From contig NZ_QKLU01000002.1 in the NCBI RefSeq assembly GCF_003208655.1, positions 622,285-686,284 of the forward strand: a stretch of DNA of 64,000 nt. The letters run 5' to 3'. Below the pieces are notes generated by a model that did no database searches, was not told where the DNA came from, and was given only the letters and a program-made list of their open reading frames with translations. Positions 1 through 6,632 of the stretch are shown here, piece after piece; the first letter of the stretch is position 1; each line of letters starts with the position of its first letter. The position numbers were made by a program, and so were the translations under genes. This stretch comes from Pedobacter nutrimenti. Its GTDB lineage: Bacteria; Bacteroidota; Bacteroidia; Sphingobacteriales; Sphingobacteriaceae.

Positions 1-403
1 GCGAATACTGCCCTGTTTTTTTATGGGCCGCAGCACCCAGACCAACGAGCTCCAGAATTTCTGATGCTTTGTTTTTTGAAAGACCAAGAAGCATGCAGCG
101 GTTCAAAAGGTTCTCCTTGCCGGTCATGTGTGCGTATATTGCTGGTTGCTCCACAAGGGCGCCTATCTTTTTTAAATTTGCGGTCCTATAGGTGTTCATG
201 TCCCTGCCAAATACAAATACAGTGTCTTTGGGTGATTTTAGCAGGTTCAGCAGAATTTTAATTGTCGTTGTTTTACCCGCGCCATTTGGACCTAGAAAGC
301 CGTATATGCTCCCGCGATTTACTTCCAGTGAAAGGTTCTCAATCACTTTCTGATCACCGAAATGATAATTTAGTCCACAGGTTTGAATGGCCGGGCTGTT
401 CAT
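1..403 (-). CDS. ABC transporter ATP-binding protein, 5' part (runs off window)
   Basis: This is the N-terminal 134 residues of an ABC-type ATPase; the rest lies beyond base 1. It would energise an exporter at the inner membrane. Reading inward from an ATG at 403, a Walker A motif GPNGAGKTT lies at about residues 38-46 and a Q-loop (LVEQP) near residue 86. The signature motif, Walker B and H-loop are outside the window. The style (single ATPase, GSIYGFLGPNGAGKTT) is that of the drug/bacteriocin-export CcmA-like group, with a separate permease expected downstream. One base separates its start from the stop of the small membrane ORF upstream, so the two are probably translated together. The divergent LytS/LytTR pair is a likely regulator, by position only. 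Confidence 0.9.
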   Translation of the reverse strand, partial: MNSPAIQTCGLNYHFGDQKVIENLSLEVNRGSIYGFLGPNGAGKTTTIKILLNLLKSPKDTVFVFGRDMNTYRTANLKKIGALVEQPAIYAHMTGKENLLNRCMLLGLSKNKASEILELVGLGAAAHKKTGQYS

Positions 404-404
404 C

Positions 405-587
405 TTATTTCGAGAATAACGCGTTTGCTTTTACCAATGGGTTTTGAATGGTACTGGTTGTATTGGTTTTAAGTGCCGCCTCTTCATTCTGATGGTTGTT
501 GATGCTGGTGGTAAAGGCCAGTAAGGTCATGACAAACACAGGAACAAGTAAAAGAATAAATGGTGAGATGTTGGATAAAGTTTTCAT
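405..587 (-). CDS. Small single-span membrane protein, function unknown
   Basis: A 60-residue ORF starting MKTLSNIS, with one hydrophobic segment at about residues 8-28 followed by a polar tail rich in N, T and K. The frame is open further upstream to an ATG at 656 (83 residues), and that longer form also begins MKTL. Similar short DNA stretches (ACGACC then ATGAAAAC) precede both starts, which suggests a small local duplication. I prefer the 587 start because it puts the hydrophobic segment at the N-terminus. The stop lies one base before the ABC ATPase start, so the two are likely cotranscribed. No family is recognised; it could be an accessory or leader protein of the ABC system. Confidence 0.55.
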   Translation of the reverse strand: MKTLSNISPFILLLVPVFVMTLLAFTTSINNHQNEEAALKTNTTSTIQNPLVKANALFSK

Positions 588-778
588 GGTCGTATATTTA
601 GTGTTAACCAGTTTATTTAAGTTGTTTAGAAAGAAATTAGCCGTTAACGTTTTCATAATGGTCGTTTTGATGAAACAAATAGAATAATTTAAAAAATGCT
701 GCTAAAATGTTTTAGACCAAGCGTAGGATATTCTAGATAAACGGTTGTTTTTACGAAGCAGGGCCAAATTTGCCTTTT

Positions 779-825
779 ACGGGCATTGGTAGAAGAAAAA
801 TGCCCGTTCGTCGAATCGACAAACG
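779..825. promoter_or_regulatory. Two adjoining inverted repeats, possible operator or terminator stem
   Basis: Arms 779-787 and 799-807 pair perfectly (ACGGGCATT/AATGCCCGT). The second element (805-825) contains GTCGAaTCGAC and shares bases with the right arm, so the two structures are mutually exclusive as hairpins. There is no T-tract immediately after the first hairpin. The position between a two-component operon and the ABC operon makes an operator plausible, but nothing ties it to the LytTR protein. Confidence 0.35.
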
Positions 826-902
826 CGCAGCGCATTAGTTTTTTTATTTTGGAAGCTATAAATGCCAGATAAAAGAATGTAAATAAAGGATCCGGCGGTT
901 AT

Positions 903-910
903 TATCTTTG
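903..910 (+). promoter_or_regulatory. Bacteroidota-type -7 box TATCTTTG before the LytS gene
   Basis: TATCTTTG matches the TAnnTTTG -7 element of Bacteroidota promoters. It lies 30 bases before the ATG at 940, giving a leader of roughly 20-25 bases. No clear TTG -33 element is found at 19-22 bases upstream, so this is a partial match. Confidence 0.4.
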
Positions 911-939
911 TTAGATGAATAAACTGATCATAAATATAA

Positions 940-1974
940 ATGAAGAGTAGAGGTTCAATTATCATACACCTGATTTTTTGGCTGTTTCTGGCCCTGATCT
1001 GTGTGATGGCTGTAGTCAGCAGCGAAAGAAGAGCATCTGTATATGAACTGACCGTTAATTTTGGTTATTATGGTCTGATCAATATTTCTATTTTTTATAT
1101 CAATTATACCTTGCTGATCCCTCAGTTGGTCCAACAGAGAAAGAAATATGGAGTTTACATCATTTCTATTGTTCTGCTGATTGCTTTTATGGGCATTCTG
1201 AAAACGCTTCTGGCTATTTTTTACAATGACATCATTTTAACACATGGCCAGCAGCGGACGGGGAAACCCGCTTATACCGAGATTACGGAGTTTATTTTAA
1301 AGTCGGTATTTACCTCAGGATTTTTTATTGTCATCAGTGCGCTGATCAAACTCGCTGTGGACTGGTTTGGCAATGAAAGGGTGCAGCGGAAACTGGAAAG
1401 TGAAAAGAAAGATATGGAGCTGCAGTTTTTAAAATCACAGCTCAATCCTCATTTTCTGTTTAATTCTTTAAACAATATCTATTCCCTTGCCTATCAAAAA
1501 TCAGATAAAACGGCCGATGCGGTATTAAAGCTTTCTGAAATTATGCGTTATATGATTTATGAAAGCAATGACAGCTGGGTTTCTTTAAGTAAGGAAATAG
1601 AGTATGTTAAAAGCTTTATAGAGTTACAGAAACTAAGGTTTAAGGATGGGGCAGCAGTGGAACTTACCCTGAACGGGGAAATTGACGATCAGAAAATTGT
1701 ACCCCTGATCCTGATTTCATTTGTGGAAAATGCTTTTAAGCATGGTGTTGCCAATGACAAAGACAATCCGATTAAAATTAATATTATTGCAAATCAGAAA
1801 ATATTGCATTTTAGTATTACCAATAAAAAGAACAAACAAAATAAAGATGAAATGGGTGGGGTTGGGCTCAACAACGTGGAGCGCAGGCTGCAGTTGCTCT
1901 ATCCGGAAAGGTATAAATTAAATATTGTAAATTCGGATACCCATTATACCAGTGAATTGATGCTTGATATATGA
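940..1974 (+). CDS. LytS/YehU-type sensor histidine kinase
   Basis: A 344-residue inner-membrane histidine kinase of the His_kinase (PF06580) plus HATPase_c type. The first ~145 residues form about four hydrophobic segments with no extracytoplasmic sensor domain, so the signal is probably sensed in or near the membrane. The phospho-acceptor is His171 in NPHFLFNSLNNI. The ATPase part has an N box (FVENAFKHGV) and a G box (GGVGLNNVERRL). It should autophosphorylate and pass phosphate to the LytTR regulator 78 bases downstream. The ATG at 940 is preceded by a TAnnTTTG-like box. Small kinases of this type often regulate transporter genes; the divergent ABC operon is the obvious candidate, by position only. 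Confidence 0.92.
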   Translation: MKSRGSIIIHLIFWLFLALICVMAVVSSERRASVYELTVNFGYYGLINISIFYINYTLLIPQLVQQRKKYGVYIISIVLLIAFMGILKTLLAIFYNDIILTHGQQRTGKPAYTEITEFILKSVFTSGFFIVISALIKLAVDWFGNERVQRKLESEKKDMELQFLKSQLNPHFLFNSLNNIYSLAYQKSDKTADAVLKLSEIMRYMIYESNDSWVSLSKEIEYVKSFIELQKLRFKDGAAVELTLNGEIDDQKIVPLILISFVENAFKHGVANDKDNPIKINIIANQKILHFSITNKKNKQNKDEMGGVGLNNVERRLQLLYPERYKLNIVNSDTHYTSELMLDI

Positions 1975-2052
1975 TGAAACCGGTTTCGTTAAAATAAATG
2001 TTAACTATTCGGGAAAACAATTATTTTAATGATCAGAGGTTTCATCTGACAA

Positions 2053-2823
2053 ATGAACCATAATAAATATAAACCGATGAAACTTAAATGTATTGCCGTT
2101 GACGATGAGCCTCTTGCTCTGGACATCATAGAAGACTATGTTTCCAAAGTGCCTTTTCTGGAACTGGTTAAAAGAACAGAAAATGCAATTGAAGCCTTAC
2201 AACTGGTTCAGGCCGGCGGAATAGATCTTGTTTTTCTGGACATACAGATGCCTGACCTTACCGGGATACAGTTTCTGAAAATTGCAACCGGTAAATCAAA
2301 TTACATTCTTACCACAGCCTATTCACAGTATGCTTTGGAAAGTTACGACCTGAATGTTTCTGACTACCTGTTAAAACCAATTGCTTTTGACCGTTTCTAT
2401 AAGGCCGTGGAAAAAGTCCATAACCTGGTGAAAAATACAGAGGCAGCGGCCCTGCCACAGCCTCAACCTGTTGCCGCACCGGCTGCGGTGGCAAATCATC
2501 CGGTCCAGGATTTTATTTTTGTGAAAACAGAACATAAAATCCAAAAAATAGAACTGGATGACATCCTTTATATTGAAGGGTTGAAAGATTATATTTCCAT
2601 TTTTACAAAGGCAGAACGGGTAATTACCCTTCAGAATATGAAAAAGATGGAAGAAACCCTTCCTCAGGGGCAGTTTATCCGGGTGCACAAATCTTATATC
2701 ATTTCTTTGGATAAAATTGAAAGCATAGAGCGCAGCCGGATTTCCATCAGCGGAAAAATCATCCCCATTGGGGATACTTACCGTGATGAATTCTTTAAGC
2801 GCATAGACAATAAAAATCTTTAA
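2053..2823 (+). CDS. LytTR-family response regulator
   Basis: A 256-residue cytoplasmic regulator. The receiver domain (about residues 10-130) has the acidic pair D17/D18, phospho-acceptor D63 in FLDIQMP, and the YLLKP lysine motif. An A/P/Q-rich linker follows, then a LytTR DNA-binding domain (about 155-256; IFVKTEHKIQKI, YIEGLKDYI, IRVHKSYIISL). An internal ATG at 2077 (MKLKCIAVDDEP) may be the real start, because the receiver fold begins there; the eight extra residues look dispensable. It pairs with the upstream LytS-type kinase. LytTR proteins bind short direct repeats; I could not assign such repeats near the divergent ABC operon. Confidence 0.93.
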   Translation: MNHNKYKPMKLKCIAVDDEPLALDIIEDYVSKVPFLELVKRTENAIEALQLVQAGGIDLVFLDIQMPDLTGIQFLKIATGKSNYILTTAYSQYALESYDLNVSDYLLKPIAFDRFYKAVEKVHNLVKNTEAAALPQPQPVAAPAAVANHPVQDFIFVKTEHKIQKIELDDILYIEGLKDYISIFTKAERVITLQNMKKMEETLPQGQFIRVHKSYIISLDKIESIERSRISISGKIIPIGDTYRDEFFKRIDNKNL

Positions 2824-2836
2824 AAACTGTGGCAGT

Positions 2837-3571
2837 CTATTGCTGCAGTTTCTCCCGGATGACCTGCTCGGCCTCCGCGGTAACCTCTTCAGGAGATTTT
2901 CCCGCAGTAGTCAGTGGAGGAAGTACAGTCCATCTGATCTTTTCACCTGTACTCAGGGGATAAGCCCCATAACGGACAATTCTCCAGGAATTTTCAATTG
3001 CAATCGGCACAACCAGTGCCTCCGGATTAATTTTTAACAAGGTCGCTATACCACCAACATGGAACCTTTTGATTTTTCCATCTTTGGCCCTGGTCCCTTC
3101 TGCAAAAATCATGGCCGACCAGTTGTTCTCTTTCATCCGACGGCCCAATTTGATGATTTCCCCTATAGATTGTTTGTTGTCTTTGCGGTCAATATTTGCC
3201 CCTCCTCCATATTTAAGGTTAAAAGAGATGGATGGAATTCCCCTGGTCAGCTCTATTTTTGAAATGAACTTCACATGATATTTCCTTAAAAAGTAAATGA
3301 TGGCGGGAATATCATACATGCTCTGGTGGTTGGCAATAAAAACAATACTGCGGTTTTCAGGAAGTTGCTGCTGGTTAACGAAAGTGATGGAGTTCCCCAG
3401 AAGCCACTGGTTATAGGTCAGAAAAAAATTCAGGACATCCACAGATGATTTATGTGCCTTATAGCCAAAAAACTTATAACAAACCCATTGTATGGGCTGA
3501 AATATAACCAGGGTAAGAAAAAAACCGATGTAAAATATAGGACTCAATACGTATCCCAGAAGTTTGTTCAT
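2837..3571 (-). CDS. 1-acyl-sn-glycerol-3-phosphate acyltransferase family (PlsC-like)
   Basis: A 244-residue membrane-associated acyltransferase that would transfer an acyl chain to lysophosphatidate or a related lyso-lipid. The family motifs are visible: block I HX4D as NHQSMYD near residue 80, and block III as FAEGTRAKDG near 158-167. The N-terminus is a hydrophobic anchor (LSPIFYIGFFLTLVIF). The start overlaps the stop of the upstream NUDIX gene (ATG at 3571, NUDIX stop at 3568-3570), so the two form a translationally coupled pair. It converges on the LytTR gene with only 13 bases between stops. Length and motifs fit PlsC; acyl-donor preference cannot be read from the sequence. Confidence 0.9.
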   Translation of the reverse strand: MNKLLGYVLSPIFYIGFFLTLVIFQPIQWVCYKFFGYKAHKSSVDVLNFFLTYNQWLLGNSITFVNQQQLPENRSIVFIANHQSMYDIPAIIYFLRKYHVKFISKIELTRGIPSISFNLKYGGGANIDRKDNKQSIGEIIKLGRRMKENNWSAMIFAEGTRAKDGKIKRFHVGGIATLLKINPEALVVPIAIENSWRIVRYGAYPLSTGEKIRWTVLPPLTTAGKSPEEVTAEAEQVIREKLQQ

Positions 3572-4131
3572 ATCTTGTTAATTTGATCTTGCGCTATTAG
3601 TATTTTCGTTTTCAATATGGCAGCAACGCTCATGCTGTCTGTGATTTCTCCCTTCATGACCATTTCAAAAGCCTGATCAAAAGGTAGTTTTCTGACCGTA
3701 AGCTGCTCGGTGTCCTCAGGTTCGGCTTCGCCTGCGGTAAGTCCTGTTGCCAGATAAATAATGGACAGTTCGTTACTTACAGAATTCGACAAATGCATTT
3801 TTTGTATTTCCTTCCAATTTTTGGCCCTCAGGCCGGTTTCTTCCATCAGCTCCCTTTTTGCACTGTCCAGAGGGTCCAGGTGCAAAGGCCCTCCTCCCTC
3901 GGGAATTTCCCAGCTGTAGGCCTTAAGCGGAAAACGGTATTGCCCAACCAGCCAGGTATTCATCTGTTCATCCAGGGGAAGAATACCAATGGCGAAATTT
4001 TTAAAATGGACTTCACCGTAAATGCCCGGGCCACCCGAAGGGTTAATGACCTCATGTTCTGTCAGGCCAATCCAGTTGTTTTCGTAAATTTTACGACTTT
4101 TAAGCGTTGTCCAGGGATTATTTTCCTCCAT
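3568..4131 (-). CDS. NUDIX hydrolase, ADP-ribose pyrophosphatase-like
   Basis: A 187-residue cytoplasmic NUDIX protein, probably cleaving ADP-ribose or another nucleoside diphosphate derivative. The NUDIX box is present as EGGGPLHLDPLDSAKREL followed by MEETGL. Its catalytic REUxEExGU half is intact, but the first Glu of the canonical GX5E spacing is a Leu. The upstream block (WLVGQYRFPLKAYSWEIPEGG) is typical of the ADP-ribose pyrophosphatase subfamily. It overlaps the PlsC-like gene by four bases. The ATG at 4131 is the natural start. Confidence 0.88.
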   Translation of the reverse strand: MEENNPWTTLKSRKIYENNWIGLTEHEVINPSGGPGIYGEVHFKNFAIGILPLDEQMNTWLVGQYRFPLKAYSWEIPEGGGPLHLDPLDSAKRELMEETGLRAKNWKEIQKMHLSNSVSNELSIIYLATGLTAGEAEPEDTEQLTVRKLPFDQAFEMVMKGEITDSMSVAAILKTKILIAQDQINKI

Positions 4132-4181
4132 GGCGCAAGATACAAAATTCTGGTTTTATGTAAATAAATCCTGGCTTCCCT

Positions 4182-6584
4182 TTATTTTACTGAGGTTGCA
4201 GGTGGGGCGGGGTTTTTGCGGACCTTTGTAAACCGGTAGTTGATGCTCAGAGACAGGTTGCTGGTGTTGCTGGAAGAATAACTGTTTAACCTGAAGTTTG
4301 CCCCTTCGTTATATAAAGTATTGTTCCTGCGGCCAAAAGGATCCGTTCCGCTGATGCGGATGTTCAGTCTGTTGTCGAAAAATAATTTTCTGGCGGCAAA
4401 ACTGGTATTTAATGAGCCCTGGGTCCTGCCCTGTGCATTCAGGTTACTGGAATAGGTTAAGTTTGATTCAAAGGCTGTTTTAAAAGGAAGTTGTAACGAA
4501 AGTCCTCCGGCGGCCCTGAAACTGAATCCGTTCCGGTTTAAAGTGCTGTTGAGCAGGGAAGTGTAGTCGCTGCGGATTACACTCATATTGGTATTCAGAC
4601 TTACTTTTTTTCCTGGTCGGTAATTGCCGGTCAGGAATAGGGCGAGGGAATTATTGGTGCCGACATTGTCATAGGTAGACTGGGAAACTCCGTTTGGTGC
4701 AACAGTTCTATATCTTTCAATGACTCCCCTGGCCGTGGAATAGGATAATCTGGGCGTAAAGGACCATTTTTCACCAAAAACACCAAAACTGATGTCCATC
4801 TGGTGTGTATAGGAAGGGGAAAGCCCGGGATTCCCGAAGTAAATGTTCAGGGGATCATTATTGTTGATCTGCGGATTGAGGCTGTTTTCCCTGGGTCGGT
4901 TGATTCTCATGCTGTAGCTGGCGCCTATGGTATACCTTTTTCTGAAAAAACGGCTTACAGAAAAATTAGGAAAAAGACTGAGATAAGGTTTAAGCGCATA
5001 AGAACCACCAGTGGAAAGGTCGAAATTAACGGACGTCAATTCTGAACGGATTCCGGTTTTAATGCCCCAGCCGTTTTTCTTATAACTATAGGAGGCATAC
5101 CCGCCAAGAATATGCTCTGTATAGAGAAACCGGCTGGTCAATGCCATATTGATCAGATATTGCTGTTGCTGGAAATCAAAATTCTGTACCAGCAGGTCGT
5201 TGTCATTTTTTCTGTAATTGTATTGTATGCCTAGTTCCAGCTGGTCTCTTTTATTAAAAAGCGGTTTGTCATAGTCCAGGTTAAGGTTAAGCACTTTGTT
5301 CCCGATGTTGTTGTTGTTTTCCTGGAGCACCGGGTTTGCATATTGGGGAAATATGTATTTACGGTCCAGCAGCCTGAAATCTTTGCTGGCGTTGCGGCTC
5401 AGGCTCAATCCGACAGAAAGTTTCTGGCCATTGCTGTCTATTTTTAATTCGTAATCTGTATTAAAAAACAGGTTGTAATTGCTACCCTGGTTCTCATTCT
5501 GCTGGTCCCGGATGCGGCTCAGGTTTTTGTATTGGTCCAGGTAATTAAAAATTGTCCCGGAATTCCCTTTATTGTTGTTTTTGTTGTAGCTGACCGAAAC
5601 ACGCAGGTTTTGTTTTGTATCAATGTCCCAGTTTAAACCCGAACGGAAATTACCCCCGCTGCTGCGGCTGCGGCCCTGGTTGTGCTGGTCATAGTAAAAG
5701 GTGGTATCCGGGAAATAGTTTTCTCTGAAGGACTGTCCTGAACTTTTATAAATTCCAGTTCTGTAGGCCGCACTTCCATTAATAGAATAGCTTTTGGCTT
5801 TGTAAGATGCATTGGTGTTTGTATTGGTATTGCCCTGTAATCCTGTAGTAATGCCAGCATTTCCATTGAAACCGATTTTAAATCCCTTTTTCAGAACAAT
5901 GTTCAGAATGCCCTCCCCATCGGCAGAATATTTTACCGGTGGATTGGTCATGACTTCAATTTTTTCAATGGCATCAGAAGGCAGTACATTCAGCAGGTCC
6001 GCAATATTGGAAGTCATGTAATCGGAAGGTTTTCCATCGATAAATACCCTGGTGCTTCTTTTTCCGGCAATTGTGGCATTGCCATCAATATCAACCTGTA
6101 CCATGGGCACGTTTTTTAAAATATCTGTTGCAGTACTGCCTTCACCCAATATAGACTGGTTTACATTGTAGGTGATCATATCTGCAGTCATTTCCACGAC
6201 CGGTTTGACCGCTGTGATGCTGACCTCTGCCAGGCTGTTCTGATCTGCACTGATCTTTAAAGCACCGAGATCCTTTTCTAAAGACTTTTCCCCTAAAATA
6301 ATGCCTTTAACAAACAAAGGGCTAAACCCGACATAACTGACCCGGAGTTTATACACACCCGGCTTTAAGGCCTGGAAACGAAAATTTCCCTGCTCATCAC
6401 TGACTGTGGTCAAAAGGACCAGCTCTGAATCGGCCGCATATAAAGAAAGCACTGCGGCCGGAACAGGTAATGCAGCGGCCAGGTCAATGATTTTTCCCCT
6501 GATGCTGCAGGCGGGTTTTACCTGTGCATAGCTGTAAAAACTGAGTGTCGTTAAAATAAATAAGAGGCGTAAATGTAATTTCAA
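4182..6584 (-). CDS. Outer-membrane TonB-dependent receptor family protein (beta-barrel family, first copy)
   Basis: An 800-residue outer-membrane protein. A signal peptide (about 1-20, ending SYAQ) is followed by a carboxypeptidase-regulatory-like beta-sandwich (26-100), a plug domain (about 125-235; VFIDGKPSDY, IEVMTNPPVKYSADGEGILNI) and a long barrel rich in alternating N/S/Y strands. This matches the outer membrane beta-barrel family typical of Bacteroidota (PF14905-like). No SusD-like lipoprotein lies next to it, so a glycan-uptake role is not supported. The start is a TTG at 6584: the in-frame codon three positions upstream is a TGA stop, and the signal peptide begins here, so no ATG start is available. 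A paralogue lies upstream. Confidence 0.9.
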   Translation of the reverse strand: MKLHLRLLFILTTLSFYSYAQVKPACSIRGKIIDLAAALPVPAAVLSLYAADSELVLLTTVSDEQGNFRFQALKPGVYKLRVSYVGFSPLFVKGIILGEKSLEKDLGALKISADQNSLAEVSITAVKPVVEMTADMITYNVNQSILGEGSTATDILKNVPMVQVDIDGNATIAGKRSTRVFIDGKPSDYMTSNIADLLNVLPSDAIEKIEVMTNPPVKYSADGEGILNIVLKKGFKIGFNGNAGITTGLQGNTNTNTNASYKAKSYSINGSAAYRTGIYKSSGQSFRENYFPDTTFYYDQHNQGRSRSSGGNFRSGLNWDIDTKQNLRVSVSYNKNNNKGNSGTIFNYLDQYKNLSRIRDQQNENQGSNYNLFFNTDYELKIDSNGQKLSVGLSLSRNASKDFRLLDRKYIFPQYANPVLQENNNNIGNKVLNLNLDYDKPLFNKRDQLELGIQYNYRKNDNDLLVQNFDFQQQQYLINMALTSRFLYTEHILGGYASYSYKKNGWGIKTGIRSELTSVNFDLSTGGSYALKPYLSLFPNFSVSRFFRKRYTIGASYSMRINRPRENSLNPQINNNDPLNIYFGNPGLSPSYTHQMDISFGVFGEKWSFTPRLSYSTARGVIERYRTVAPNGVSQSTYDNVGTNNSLALFLTGNYRPGKKVSLNTNMSVIRSDYTSLLNSTLNRNGFSFRAAGGLSLQLPFKTAFESNLTYSSNLNAQGRTQGSLNTSFAARKLFFDNRLNIRISGTDPFGRRNNTLYNEGANFRLNSYSSSNTSNLSLSINYRFTKVRKNPAPPATSVK

Positions 6585-6597
6585 AAAAATCAGGATA

Positions 6598-6626
6598 TAA
6601 AAATACCGCAGCTGAAGCTGCGGTAT
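6598..6626 (-). terminator. Hairpin after the second TonB-receptor gene
   Basis: ATACCGCAGC and GCTGCGGTAT pair perfectly around a TGAA loop (6603-6626). It lies just past the stop of the 6633-9134 gene and is followed on that strand by a weak T-rich stretch (TTTATATC). It probably ends that transcript, leaving less than 50 bases for the promoter of the 4182-6584 gene, unless that gene depends on read-through. Confidence 0.6.
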
Positions 6627-6632
6627 AGGTGG

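Larger units (their letters stand above)
588..939. other. Divergent intergenic region with palindromes
   Basis: This gap separates the ABC operon from the LytS kinase gene (if the small ORF starts at 656, only 657-939 is non-coding). It holds a 9-bp inverted repeat ACGGGCATT / AATGCCCGT (779-787 and 799-807, 11-base loop). Overlapping it is a near-perfect palindrome at 805-825 centred on GTCGAaTCGAC, extended by CGTT/AACG arms with one mismatch. A promoter-like TATCTTTG lies at 903-910. I see no RNA gene or further ORF. Confidence 0.6.
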
